64,000 nt of DNA from Aricia agestis (Eukaryota; Arthropoda; Insecta; Lepidoptera; Lycaenidae): assembly GCF_905147365.1 (NCBI RefSeq), contig NC_056416.1, positions 7,398,001-7,462,000 of the forward strand, written 5' to 3'. Shown piece after piece: positions 20,801 through 31,893 of the stretch. Both the position numbers and the translations under genes were made by a program. The notes under the pieces were generated by a model that worked only from the letters and a program-made list of their open reading frames with translations, did not search any database and was not told the origin of the DNA. Positions within the stretch are counted from its first letter, which is position 1; each line of letters starts with the position of its first letter.

Positions 20801-21028
20801 AGTCGAACGTCATCGTCATAATATTATCGAACGCTTATATCAATTCCGTACATTTTGGTTGGCTATTCTATAACGAAGTGATAAAGAAAAAATCTTGGCT
20901 CACCCCCCAGTTCCTACTCCAGACAAAGAAACTAAAAAATAATAATATATTAATGTATATAATATTAAGTTTTACAATATTCTTTATGTAAAGGATATGC
21001 AGATTTTTGTAAAACTCATGGCAGTAAA

Positions 21029-21244
21029 TCCATACTAAAATATTAATATAATAATAATATTATAAATGTGAAAGTGTGTTGGTCTGTCTGTCTGCCTAAA
21101 CCGCTAAACCGATTTTGCTGAAATTTGGCATAGAGATACTTTGAGTCCCGGGAAAGGACATAGGCTACTTTGCAACCCGGAAAAATGTACGGTTCCCGCG
21201 CGATGAATGAATTTTGGCGCAACGGAGTTGCGGGCGTCATCTAG
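21029..21244 (+). mobile_element. Heli-D, complete copy (Lep1-like Helitron)
   Basis: Best example of the family, 216 bp. Starts A|TCCATACTAAAATATTA, contains AAATGTGAAAGTGTG with a GTCT-type array, CCGCTAAACCGATTTTGCTG and CCCGGGAAAGGACATAGG, and ends with the hairpin GCAACGGAGTTGC, eight bases of spacer (GGGCGTCAT overlapping) and CTAG|T. TC start, 3' hairpin, CTAG end and A/T flanks are the marks of a non-autonomous Helitron. No RepHel coding. Confidence 0.8.
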
Positions 21245-21716
21245 TGTACAATATAATTAAGTTTTGTAAAACTTAATGTAAAGGATGTGAAATTAAAGTT
21301 TAATCTTTATAAAAACTCAAGGCAGTAAATAATTTATATTTTGATTAACCTAAGTATTTTCATTATAACATTCATAATAGTTAGCGAGACATTTACATGA
21401 GCAAAAGTATAACGCATATTATAAAAGATCCTCAGAGAACTGAGCCTGGCTTAAAAAACATAATTACATCGTAATACGAGTATGACACCCAGTTTTTGGT
21501 GAGGGCTAAAATGTTACGAAAAACCTTCAGCCAAGCATATTTAGTAGGCACAAGACTATCATAATATTTCACAATGTAAATTCAAGGTGAACAAAGTCTT
21601 TTCATTTAAAACATTAAAAGGGCAGGTATTTTTGTCCACTGGGCATAGTCTAAAAGTCCACAGACTTTAACGTCAACAAAGAAGTTTTTTCTACAAAAGT
21701 TTAATGTAATTTTTAA
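21245..21716. other. Unassigned AT-rich stretch
   Basis: No gene or recognised repeat. Confidence 0.3.
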
Positions 21717-21765
21717 CCCCCGATAAAAAAGAGGGGTGTTATAAGTTTGACGTGTCTGTCTGTCG

Positions 21766-21803
<38 letters not shown>

Positions 21804-21981
21804 GGCATCGTAGCATCCAAACGGGTGGACCGATTTTGATCTTGTTTTTTTTACGCCCGACAAAAAAGAGGGGTGTTATAAGTTTGACGTGTCTGTCTGT
21901 CGGTCTGTCTGTCTGTCTGTCTCTCTGTCTGTGGCATCGTAGCATCCAAACGGGTGGACCGATTTTGATCTAGTTTTTTTT
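21717..21981. repeat. Tandem duplication (two units of about 134 bp) with (GTCT)n
   Basis: Both units run GACAAAAAAGAGGGGTGTTA-like, TAAGTTTGACGTG, a GTCT array (21752-21802 and 21891-21931), TGGCATCGTAGCATCC, GGGTGGACCGATTTTGATCT. The arrays differ in length. The same start phrase recurs at 43552. The unit is a dispersed repeat that was duplicated in place. Confidence 0.85.
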
Positions 21982-22507
21982 TGTTTGAAAGCTGACTTCA
22001 TTGAGAGTATTCTTAGCTACAGTTCATCATCATCAGCCTGCTCCATGCTGAAAAATCGCGGTTCATCTGGTTCGTGAAGGGCCGATTAGCAACTTGCAGT
22101 CGTTTGGTGGGCTTTATAGCATTCTAGTTCGTGACATTTATGAAAAATTATACATTAATGGAAAGTTGACCTGGTGCTGCAGCATCACCTGGTAATCAAT
22201 AGGATACCCAACTCCTCACCAACTTAGAGCAACGGTTTCGTGTTTGGGCTCATTTGAATTGCGACAACTAGTAAGACGTAGATAACCAATACATTTTTGC
22301 ATGCTGCTGCTGCAGCGTCATCTGGATTCTATAGGAGCCGAGCTCCATATTATGAATAATGAACCCAAAGTGGAGGTTTCATGTTTGGGCTCATATTGAC
22401 GGCCTCATCCAAAAGGACATTCGTAGGTGGTATTCATTGGGATATAATATGATCCTGTTTATAGGAATTATTCTGCACTATAAACAACACAAGTTTAAAA
22501 AGCATGA
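21982..22507. other. Low-copy repeat remnants, no gene
   Basis: Two related segments (about 22180-22270 and 22310-22400) share a GCTGCAGC.TCA.CTGG phrase followed by TTTC.TGTTTGGGCTCAT. No coding region. Confidence 0.4.
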
Positions 22508-23297
22508 AATAAAATTAAATTAATAAATTAAAAAAAAAACCCCGCCAAACAACTTTAAAAAGTAATGAAATAATATATTTTACTGATTAAGTTTAAATAA
22601 TTCCTAAGTGTAAAGTGATATTTTAGTCCATAATTGTTGTCAAGGTGTGTCGGGGGACCGCTAATGTCAGAGTAGACAGAATGATAGAGTATGCCGACTT
22701 ACAATTACTGATGTTGAAATTTTTAAATTTGACGTATTATGACGTAAATCGTCGCTAGGGTTGTTAACTTGTTACCTACGAATTTAAAAATATGACATAT
22801 TCGATGGACGTATTCCTCTTTGGTCGTATTGTTGTTTGTGTTTTGGCACATGTGATTAAAATTGTCAGAATCCAATTTTGAAATCTTTATTTTAAATATT
22901 TAAAAATAAATTATATCAGCCAGCGCGAGGCACAATCCGTTCATAATCCTAGTGAAACCCGACGAATTTGACAGATATTGAAACCTGTCCGTTTCTTTGC
23001 AGTCGAACTACTGGTAGTTATGTCTATTGTGCTAATGTAGATGTTTGATTTCACATAACATTATAGTTTAAGGGTCAGTTCACAACGAACCGAATCGTGA
23101 CAATCAGTGACATGGCGATACAAAATGCAAAAGACACAGTTGGCGGTCCCCCGACACACCGTGACAACAATTATGGACTAAAATATCACTTTACACTTAG
23201 GAATTATTTAAACTTAATCAGTAAAATATATTATTTCATTACTTTTTAAAGTTGTTTGGCGGGGTTTTTTTTTAATTTCTTAATTTAATTTTATTAG
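22508..23297. mobile_element. Inverted-repeat element with about 160-bp arms
   Basis: Left arm (22508-22668) and right arm (23139-23297) are near-perfect complements, containing CCCCGCCAAACAACTTTAAA and GTGTGTCGGGGGACCGC. The 470-bp interior has no frame of note. The target duplication cannot be placed because the outer ends are AT-rich (TAAAATTAAATTAA). Confidence 0.85.
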
Positions 23298-24180
23298 TTT
23301 GTAAGTGCCATAGACTTATTATTGTTGTTTAGGTGACGGTCTTTTAAGTGATAACTTGCTTCCTGTGCCTTGAAATAAATGTAGCAATACATTTTTAAAA
23401 ACAGTTGTATACCTATTACGATAAAAATCTACAGACACATAGAAAAAAATCAAGGACAAAACGTAAATCTAGATTTGGAATATAAAAAAGTTACATAAAG
23501 TATGAAACATGAGCCAAAAAAGTTAATATAAACTTATAATTGACGATGAATGATGTTTTTATGCAAATTACCTATTCGTAATTTACATAAGTACCTACTT
23601 AAAAATACGAACTAGAATTATAAGTAAAAATGATTTTATCCTCTTAAAAATGTTTTGAGTTTAACATGAAATGTTGAACGTATGTAATACGCTTCTTTCT
23701 CTACAAATTTACTTTTTTTAGTCATTACTCATTATGTATTTAATCTGCACATTCGTGTGCAAAAAGGGAAGGTGTTGCCATACCCATAAACCACAAGAGA
23801 TATCCACAAAGGTTCCTTTATGCATTTTCGCTGATCTGACATTCATACATAGGCAACGATAATCTCTTTTTATGAGGTAGCCGTTGCGTATTCTCCCCAG
23901 GTTATCGAAAGAAAATCTTTGAGTTAATGGTATACTTGCAAGGAAACAGTCTAGAAACGTATTTAAATTCTAGGCACAATAATAACAAATAACAATTTAA
24001 TAATTTCTTAAAATAATAATAGTTTATTGTCTCTCAGTAAATACATAATAAGAAAATGAAACTAAACAAAAGATAGGTATAGAATATTACAAAATTAGGT
24101 GCACAATCCCTACACTATGAGTTTTGTGCTGTTATAGGGGGGTTGACTAAATTCAATGTACCATTGAGGAAAATGATTCC
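23298..24180. other. Unassigned AT-rich stretch
   Basis: No gene or repeat recognised. Confidence 0.3.
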
Positions 24181-24183
24181 TAG

Positions 24184-24292
24184 GCAGTTGACAGACCAAC
24201 GTCATTTGGTCGGATCATGTCAATTATTCAATGTCAATTGTGATTTGTCGGTTGTGTTTGACGTAACGCGATCAAACAACGTAGGTCCCCCA
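24184..24292. repeat. Dispersed repeat shared with 52549-52677
   Basis: Phrases GACAGACCAACGT.ATTTGGTC, TGTCAATTATTCAATGTCAA and GACGTAACGCGA recur inverted at 52549-52677, there inside a family F element. Its ends and class are unclear. Confidence 0.55.
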
Positions 24293-24349
24293 TCTGCTTA
24301 CTCTGCCCGTACACGGTAATTCAGCATGACCATTCATTTACGTGAATTA

Positions 24350-24390
24350 CATGCTGCATGATGAACGCTCATTTTTCATCATGCAGCATG
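24350..24390. repeat. Perfect 16-bp inverted repeat
   Basis: CATGCTGCATGATGAA, nine-base spacer, then its complement. Sits in sequence rich in GAATTACATGC-type words that also occur at 27.1-27.3 kb. Confidence 0.7.
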
Positions 24391-24444
24391 ATAATTCAGG
24401 AGGATAATTCAAGAGTATAATAATAATGTTATTTACTTAACTAA

Positions 24445-24843
24445 AAAATAACATAAAAATTGCCGCAGTAGTTCGCGAGATAAGCCCTTTCAAATTATTT
24501 CCTCCGTTTTTTCCGCATTCTTCTATTAGTCTTAGCGTGATAAAATATAGCCTATAGACTTCCTCAATAAATGGACTATCTAACACTGAAAGAATTTTTC
24601 AAATCGGACCAGTAGTTCCTGAGATTAGCGCGTTCAAGTTAGCCCTTTCAAATAATTTTCCACATTTTCATCTATTTCTTCGCTCCTATTAGTCTTAGCG
24701 TGATAAAATATAGCCTATAGCCTTCCTCGATAAATGGGCTATCTAACACTGAAAAAATCATCAAAATCCGTTGCGTAGTTTTAAAGATTAAAGGGAACAA
24801 AGGGACATGAGGGAAAAAAAGCGACTTTGTTTTATAATAAGTA
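24445..24843 (-). mobile_element. Helitron-like repeat (Heli-B type)
   Basis: Matches the body of the copy at 1722-2205, including the internal near-duplication (TTAGTCTTAGCGTGATAAAATATAG-type phrase twice) and the 5' sequence rich in AAAGTCGC. The next Helitron begins at once at 24844. Confidence 0.6.
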
Positions 24844-25043
24844 CTAGCTGTCCCGGCAAATGTTGTTTTGCCTGTTTACCCAGTTTTCCTGCTTTTCTCT
24901 TGAGGTTTTTTCTGATTTTTTTTGTTTTATAAACCTCACGGAGCCCGAGACCTTTCCAACGAATGCAAAATCGTGGAAATCGGTTCGTGCGTTCTGGAGT
25001 TATAGCGTCAGGAAGGAAAACCCGACTTATTTTTATATATTAG
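24844..25043 (-). mobile_element. Helitron-like repeat Heli-G
   Basis: Minus-strand 3' end GGCAAAACAACATTTGCCGG, then GACAGCTAG|T: a hairpin then CTAG. The 5' side has TAATATATAAAAATAAGTCG. Near-identical to 44665-44862. Confidence 0.7.
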
Positions 25044-25470
25044 CTGTGATATTAGATAGATACAGATATGTACTGAAAGAAGTTACATATTAAAACATTA
25101 TATTGAACAATAAAACTAAAACGTAAATTAATAAACTAATAAAATGAAATAAAAGAAATGCGAAAACAAGTTACCGCGTGGAGCTCGGAAAATTATCTCC
25201 TTCTCTATTCTATTATTAAATTTCGAAATTCAGAACAGAAGAAAAAAAAATACATACCTACCTATTATATCCGATAAGTATATATTTTTTTAAATTTATG
25301 TTTAGGCACAGAATATATATTAGTAGTACCAAGTTTAGGTTAAACATTTTAAGAAACATTTCAGCCTAAGCTCTAAACTGCCAAAAATTAAAAAAAAAAA
25401 TTAGCTCGAATAAATGTATAATTTCACTAAAATATTCACACACCATAATAACGGAAAATAAACAAAAAAA
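25044..25470. other. Unassigned AT-rich stretch
   Basis: No gene or recognised repeat. Confidence 0.3.
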
Positions 25471-26356
25471 AAACTTGAGAGGTGTCAAAGGACACCCGGG
25501 CTTAGATAGGTATTATTTCTTAAGTAAGTAATAAAAACCTGTATAGGGGAACTGAAGGCAAAATTGTATATTTAAGGCAAACTCGTCTTACATCAACAAA
25601 TATAGCTTTACTATTAAATTTTTTATAGAATATCTTTATTATTAATCACTCTACAATTCCTATTAATCACACAGGCCATTTTGCCTGCGTGTGAAGGTAA
25701 AATGGACCACGGTAAAGGGCAAAATGGTCCCAATGCATATGTCATTTGAGGAATACCTTTTACAAATAAATGTTGTGTACAACTAAACTACAATGTGCCT
25801 AGAGGAGACAAATCATGCACTGCACCCGTCTTTTTTGTTTTTAGGTTCTCATGAATAAATGTCACATTTTGAAGTTAACCGTTTTACCCCTTTCATTCTT
25901 TACATATATTAAAGTTAAAATCATGCAGAACTTTAACATTAATTACAACAAAAGTGCGGACTGGTCAAAAATTGTGTTTTTTACATCAAAATGTGAAAAA
26001 AATATTTAACCGCGATAAAAATCCGCTGTTCCGTATGACAGTTTCGCCGGCAATGACCGAGAACGGGAAGGGCCCGAGTAATTAGTAGCGTTACCTAGCA
26101 AATAGATGGCCCTAGTAGGTTTCAAGTAATTTGACCGTTCCGTTTTGCCTGCATGGTCCGTTTTGCATGCAGTTCCCCTACACTCAAAAATAGACGTCGC
26201 TTCACCGCACTGTTCAATGCCAGAGAGGGGGAGAGAAACAAGCACTACCGCACGGCTTACAACTATTTAACATTTTTGCTATAGTTGTTAAAGTAACTAG
26301 TATAATATGTAAACTGGACCTTCGTTCCATCCGGGTGTCCCTTGACACCTCTCAAG
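25471..26356. mobile_element. Inverted-repeat element, 886 bp, ends CTTGAGAGGTGTCAA
   Basis: Ends CTTGAGAGGTGTCAAAGGAC plus ACCCGGG and the complement at 26330-26356. Each terminus also contains a small internal hairpin (GGTGTC...GACACC). The interior repeats GGCAAAATGG-type words (CCATTTTGCC), including GCAAAATGGTCC, without a coding frame. Partial relative at 6697. Confidence 0.7.
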
Positions 26357-26459
26357 TTTTTTATGATGATAATGTTATTCATTGCACCATGAATAAATTA
26401 TTGTACAAATATTTCCGGTTTCCCACACCGGTTTCGGTGACGGTGGCCGGTTTCATTGA

Positions 26460-26765
26460 GACCATCCCACAGGAGTAATTTTATAGTGCTCAAATGTGTG
26501 CACAGTACACAAGAGTAGGTATACTCTCTATTCCTTTTACTCTCCTAGCCCAGTGGACCGAAAGAACGACACGACTGGCGAAAGATCAGGCGCAGGGCCG
26601 ACTTTTTACATGCCCATCCGACGCATGGATCATTACTTGTCAGACGATTAGGTGATCAGCTGCATTGTCCTAACCAATCTTGGAAATAAAATAGTGTTTC
26701 CAACGCGAGAATCAAACCCACGACCACGCTAAACCACTGGACCACGGAGATCACGATACGTTCTT
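26460..26765 (-). mobile_element. tRNA-headed SINE, second family
   Basis: On the minus strand: GATCTCCGTGGTCCAGTGGT, then TTAGCGTGGTCGTGGG, then TTTGATTCTCGCGTTGG, resembling Pol III A and B boxes. The body (CGGATGGGCATGTAAAAAGT, GCCAGTCGTGTCG) does not match the other tRNA-SINE. Not a functional tRNA. Confidence 0.6.
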
Positions 26766-27058
26766 GTAAATACTTACCGAAGTTTTTTGTATAAATTAAA
26801 TTGAAAAAGTTATTTCATCATCATCATCATCATATCAGCCTATATTCGTCCAAAAGTTATTTATTAGCAATAAAATATTATATTATGGCAAAATATATTA
26901 TTTGATTTATTAATTTTGCGCACATTAACAGTTTGTATGCCCTGTTCAAAGAAACGCATAATTTTTTTAAGTGTTCGGGACCACCACCCTGGAACTGAGT
27001 TGTCCCATGGGCATGCCGATGACATGCCGATCGCGCGATCCGCTGCATTATTGCATGA

Positions 27059-27300
27059 CGAAAAATTAGACCACTTGTCAATCAATGTACAGCACGTAGT
27101 TTGCATGTCATTCGCGTCATTCACTACAATAAACGATCATGCGTGAATTACAGCACGTAACTCATGTCGTGCTGAAAAATTAAAGAAGTTGTAATTCAAT
27201 GTACAGCACGTTGTACAGCACGTAGTTTGCATGTAATTCGCATCATTCACTGCAATACACGATAATTCGTGCATTACAGCACGTAATGCATGTAATGCAG
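27059..27300. repeat. Tandem duplication, two units of about 120 bp
   Basis: Both units contain GAAAAATTA, CAATGTACAGCACG, GTAGTTTGCATGT.ATTCGC, TCATTCACT.CAATA and ACAGCACGTAA. Unit two holds an extra TACAGCACGT. No coding region; local frames are by-products. Confidence 0.7.
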
Positions 27301-27310
27301 AATTACCGTT

Positions 27311-27865
27311 TAGCGTGCGCATAAACTTCCTGATAGTACATAACTAAATGGATATTATAAAGATGACAGAGAGAGGGATAATAATGATTATTGTAAGTAA
27401 TCGTTTAATGTTAGTAAATAGCGCTGTATCATGAGGGCGCAGGCAGACGCCTTTCAAATAAGATTAGCTTAGGGCATTCCCGGAGACTCCGAAGCCTACA
27501 TTACTTAGAATTAGTAATATTATAGGCCCTGCCATGTTGCCAGCATAAATTGTTGTAAAGTATTTGAGTTAATAAATCATTTAAATTGAATGCTCTGCTC
27601 CTAATAAAACGCCATTTACATAATACGAGTATTTTGTTAACTTGATTGAATTGAAGACGACGAAAAACTCTAAATTAAACAATGTAAGTACTTAATAATA
27701 TTCTTAAAATGTATAATATTGTTTTTATCACAACGTTTGTTTTTATTGTTTTTTAAGAACGGCGAATTAAACTTTAAAGTTTTTGTAAATGGTATGTATA
27801 AAGAGATCTTAGAATATATGATTCTTATTCTAAAAGTAAATCTCATTATGTATAAGTATAAGAAC
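27311..27865. other. Unassigned AT-rich stretch
   Basis: No gene. The short frame at 27719-27934 is AT-driven and runs into a Helitron. Confidence 0.3.
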
Positions 27866-28092
27866 TATACGTTCCGCGCGGCTCCGCCCGCGTATATTAC
27901 ATATTTCACAGACAAATTAGTCCACAAAAAATAGTCTGTGATTCTTCACGTGGTCTACTCCTTATCTGTGCCAAACAACATAAAAATTGCTCCAGTAGTT
28001 CGTGAGATAAGCCCTTTCAAATAATTATTCCCGTTTTTTTCACATTTTCCTCTATTTCTTCGCTCATATTAGTTTTATCGTAATAAAATATA

Positions 28093-28957
28093 AATCGTTA
28101 GGTGCCAAATCAGGGCTGTACGGCGGATGACCAGTCAATTCGATCTTTTGACCCTCCAAAAACTGAGTTGTTTCAGCTGAGGTGTGACAGCTAGCATTGT
28201 CGTGATGTAATATGATTCTGCGTTGTCGGTTGTCCTTTCTTATTTCTTCAAAGACTTCTGGTAAACAAATGGTCGTATACCATTCAGAATTAACCGTTTT
28301 ACGATTCTCTACTGGCACTGTAGCCACATGTCCATTAATTCCAAAAAAACAGGCGACCATTTGCTTCAAAGTACTTTTTGCACGAGTAACTTTTGTTGGT
28401 TTCGGCTCATCTTGGAACACCCACACCGTTGACTGTTGTTTAGTTTCGGGGTCTTATGCATAGATCCAAGATTCATCACCTGTGTAGATATTATAAACGG
28501 CTTTTGACGTACCACGGTTGTATTTTTTTATCATTTTTTTGCACCAATCGACACGAGCCCGTTTTTGATCGATTGTCAAGTTGTGCGGAATCCAACGCGA
28601 ACATAATATTTTTTTTACAGCCAAATGTTCGTGTAATATCTTATGTATGCTCGTCATACTTATGCCTAAGGACGCCTCTATCTCGCGATATGTAACATGA
28701 CGATCACGCATTATTAGTTCCCGCACAGCATCTATATTTTGTGGGACAACAGCTGTTTTTGGGCGACCTTCTTTATTTTCATCCGTGAGCATAGACCGCC
28801 CACGATTAAACTCACTGTACCAGTGATAAACAGTGGTTTTTGATGGTGCTTCATCTCCAAAAGTTGCGGTGAGTTGAATAAAGCACTGTTGTTGATTTAG
28901 CCCACGCCGAAAATCGTAGTAAATCATTGCACGAAAATGTTCACGCGTTAAATCCAT
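28093..28957 (-). pseudogene. Mariner transposase, nonsense-mutated and truncated
   Basis: Cut-and-paste DDE transposase of the Tc1/mariner superfamily. Start at MDLTREHFRAM. N-terminal helix-turn-helix region with YHWYSEF.RGR and EGRPKT; WIPHNLT near residue 140; catalytic D in TGDESW, second D in HHDNA, third D in PPYSPDLAPND. The last two are separated by 34 residues, giving the DD34D signature. All three acidic residues are present, yet the gene is dead: an in-frame TAA (28454-28456) follows ESWIYA where a tyrosine codon is expected, and the reading ends straight after PND, losing about 60 C-terminal residues. Reading frame is otherwise intact, so the copy is fairly young compared with the relic at 34741. 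Confidence 0.9.
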
Positions 28958-29131
28958 GGCAAATGAAGACACGCAATTTTCAAAATGACGCCACAATGGA
29001 AAAATAATTGACAGTCACATGAAACAAAATGTATTCTTCAACCAAAGAGTTCTATTTTCAAATGTTGTAATTACTTTTTAAATATTGTTCTTGTAAGTGG
29101 CCAGTTCCGGATACATAAATAGCAGCCCTCG
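28093..29131 (-). mobile_element. Mariner transposon, 3' truncated
   Basis: The 5' terminus reads ACGAGGGCTGCTATTTATGT on the minus strand next to a TA, as in mariner inverted repeats I know. The transposase follows. The 3' quarter, including the second inverted repeat, is absent because the element ends at the insertion boundary. Confidence 0.75.
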
Positions 29132-29447
29132 TATGTGTACATGCCCCCTCTATTACAATACATCCACAAAATTATAAGGTTTGCTGGAAGAGATCTCTTT
29201 TAAGAGATAAGTACGCCGATGCATTATTACAAACGTTTAAATGTGTCTTTGTAACCTTGTGCATGAAGAATAAATAAATAAATACAGTTTAAATATAGCT
29301 TTTAGCCTTTCTAGATAAATGGGCTATGTAACACTGAAATAATTTTTCAAATCGGACCAGCAGTTCTTGAGATTAGCGCGTTCAAACAAACAAACAAACT
29401 TATCCGCTTTATAGTATTAAAATTATAGAATATAGATATTAATAATA

Positions 29448-29890
29448 TCCTACTTAATATTATAAAGGCGAAAGTTTGTTTGGATGTATGGATGTATGGA
29501 TGTGTGGATGTGTGGATGTGTGGATGTATGGATGTATGGATGTATGGATGTTTGTTACTCTTTCACGCAAAAACTACTGAACGGATTTTAATGAAACTGT
29601 ACAATAATATAGCTTATGCATCAAAATAACACATAGGCTACAATTTTAACCGACTTTTCAAAATGGGGGAGGCGTTATGTTCGTTTTCTTATGTTCAACG
29701 ATTACTCCGCCGTTTGTTAACCGATTTTCAAAATTTTTCTTTTGGTATATAGGGTATCATCCCAATTTGGTATTATATTCACAAAAGTGGTGATCTGATG
29801 AAGGATCCATAAGTAATCGAGGGAACTCCTCAAAATTTATAGGGAAACATGTGGTGACTTCGGTTTCGTAAGAAGTATTTTAAGCATATA
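29448..29890 (+). mobile_element. Heli-E segment, left part of interrupted Helitron composite
   Basis: Starts A|TCCTACTTAATATTATAAAGG, then a (GGATGTRT)n array (29478-29552) and CTCTTTCACGCAAAAACTAC, the mirror of 2870-3265. It is cut at 29890 by a 3-kb insertion and resumes at about 32905. Confidence 0.75.
29478..29552 (+). repeat. (GGATGTAT/GGATGTGT)n octamer array
   Basis: About nine units. The internal units are GGATGTGT and the outer ones GGATGTAT. Much longer than in the sister copy near 3215-3235. Confidence 0.9.
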
Positions 29891-30177
29891 GCCCGTCAAA
29901 AAAGTCACGACATTAATGGAGTCGCCACTTGTTTCCGGTGTGGCCTCTTATGGCCACAATGTATCCAGTCACTATAAAAGATTTTGATACTTTATATTAA
30001 ATACAGTTTAAAAACACGTTGTAAATATTATGATTTATATATATTATGTAGTTAAGAAAATTTGAAATAATTATGATGTAGTTATATTGTGTGTTTAATT
30101 TACGACATTACAAGAAACAATCTAATCTATGTAAAGTACCTACCTATTATAATCTTTGTATATGTCAAAGTCTGTCT

Positions 30178-30737
30178 CTGTCAAGAAAGTGAAGAAATTA
30201 AAAAGTGGCAACATCGTAGTGTCATCCCTTTCAAATCAATCTAAGAAATAATCGGTCAAGTGCGAGTCGGACTTGCGCACGAAGGGTTCCGTACCGTTAT
30301 AGAGCAAAAATCAGCCAAAATTGTGTTTTTGTATGGGAGCCCCCCTTAAATTTTTATTTTATTTAAATATTAATAAATAACACATATTATAATTATGGCC
30401 TTTGTGAAAATTTCAAGTGCCTACTTGTTGTCATCATTGTTACCGAGCAAAAAATGTTTGAAAAATTATGTTTGTTGTATCAGAGCCCCCCTTAAATATT
30501 TCATTTATTTTGTTTTTAGTATTTGTTGTTATAGCGGCAACAGAAATACATAGTCTGTGAAAATTTCAAGTCTCTAGCTATTACCGTTCTTGAGTTACAG
30601 CCTGGAGACAGACGGACAGACGGACAGAAATCGAAGTCTCAGTAATAGGGTTCCGTTTTTACCTTTTGGGTACGGAACCCCAAAAAGAAATGACACTACG
30701 ATGTTGCCACTTTTTAACTTCTTCACTTTCTTGACGG
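30178..30737. mobile_element. Inverted-repeat element around a family F unit
   Basis: Arms of about 46 bp: GTCAAGAAAGTGAAGAAATT, AAAAAGTGGCAACATCGTAG and the complement at 30690-30736. Between them lies a complete family F repeat from CGGTCAAGTGCGAGTCGGAC to GGGTACGGAACCCC, with CAGACGGACAGACGG near the end. Confidence 0.8.
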
Positions 30738-31240
30738 AGTATATAAAAAATGCAATAACTCGATTAAACGGTTGAACTGATGTGGCTAATTTTAGTCTTA
30801 AAATATTCCTGGAAGTCCAGGGAAGGTTTATAAGTGACACGAAGTTCACCGGGACATCCAGTCACTAGTGCTACATATATTATTATGAATTTATAACACC
30901 TGTTATTTAAGTACCCTCTCCCTGAGAGCTGCAGAGCTACTTTGATGACCAGTGAGAGCTGAGAGAAGCTCACTCCTTTTTTATTATGGAACTACTTGTT
31001 TAAGAAAATACACAAAATAAATAAGTGAAAAACAGGGTTTTGTTATTTTAATAAAATATGATCATCCAAATAATATTCTACAATGCAGCCGGAAACAGAA
31101 TCATGGCCACTTTCTAGGTCCATGTAGTTACAGCAGTGGTGTCACAGTGAAGAGGCACTTTCATCTTCAATAATCAGCTCTTCAATATTGAATTTAGGAT
31201 ATCTTAATAAAGGGTTAATTCCCACTCCTTGTATTTATTT

Positions 31241-31312
31241 TCAGTGTTTCAAAATGATAGCATAAATTCTCCCAATCATTTCGGTTATTTCGTTAAACGC
31301 TTTTTCTGCTAC
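31241..31312 (-). CDS. Possible terminal coding exon of an unknown gene, 24 codons
   Basis: Minus strand: acceptor GTTTACAG|GTAGCAG, then 23 codons (VAEKAFNEITEMIGRI...ILKH) to TGA, with AATAAA two bases after the stop (31239-31234). Compact stop-plus-poly(A) arrangement is common at the end of transposon genes. A possible donor CAG|GTAATT lies upstream at about 32563-32570. I do not recognise the peptide; it could be chance. Confidence 0.25.
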   Translation of the reverse strand, partial: VAEKAFNEITEMIGRIYAIILKH

Positions 31313-31893
31313 CTGTAAACGTAACGTAAAAATTAAAACGTAATAATTATAATATTATATTACGCTGCATCAAAGTGTTAAGAGCCCATATGACCCTAAC
31401 TTGACTACATACTTTAACCTAGATCTCAAAATCTGTAAGGTCTAGAAAACTGATTTTTTGACACATGTAACTTCAGTTCATAAAGATTAAATGCTCAAGA
31501 CGAAAACACGATTACTCAAAAAATGCTCGATAGTTTCTTTTTTACAAAAAACCTTGTTTTAGACACATTTTTGCTTGGATCTTCGAAGTTTGCTGTCTTT
31601 TCTTTAATTTTTTTTAATATCTAAAAAGGTATTGATAAAACCTAAATTTGCTCAAAACACTTTTTTCATAATCATTATAGTTCGTCTTTTATTCAAGTAA
31701 AACTAACTCGGCGATGATTTCGCGCCGTCCTTTTTCACCTGGCATATGAAAGACGGGCGTGAGTGTGAAGAGAGAAGGACGATGTTTGATTTTTAGAGTC
31801 AGGTGAGCTCTTAAAGGAGTAAAGCACATACACTGCGACACGAGGATTTTATATACCTACGTCTAAAAACGCAAAGCACCTAAGTCAAAGAAT

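Larger units (their letters stand above)
28093..29290 (+). mobile_element. 5'-truncated LINE-like insertion carrying an antisense mariner
   Basis: Flanked by AAATATA on both sides and, at its right end, by GAATAAATAAATAAATAC, a simple AT tail typical of LINE insertions. Its left end starts abruptly inside mariner coding sequence, as expected for 5' truncation. The unit therefore looks like a LINE transcript (29132-29290 is its only LINE part) that contained a mariner in the opposite orientation. Class inference rests on tail and duplication only. Confidence 0.5.
27866..29436 (-). mobile_element. Helitron-like repeat (Heli-B type) split by an insertion
   Basis: Left part 27866-28092 and right part 29291-29436 join to the usual Heli-B order (GTCTTAGCGTGATAAAATATA ... 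TAGATAAATGGGC ... TTCAAATCGGACCAG). The minus-strand 5' end is TCTATATTCTATAATTTTAA. The insertion 28093-29290 lies between two copies of AAATATA. Confidence 0.7.

Noticed and set aside
20396..20821. Long frames on both strands with SLPFP or GREGK pentapeptide repeats
   Set aside because: They are translations of the AGGGA array inside SINE-A, open in several frames at once because the unit is a pentamer without stops.
21752..21931. Cysteine- or serine-rich small peptide frames over (GTCT)n
   Set aside because: Microsatellite translation products, duplicated with the repeat unit.
29478..29552. CRISPR-like array
   Set aside because: Octamer tandem repeats without spacers, part of a Helitron-like element.
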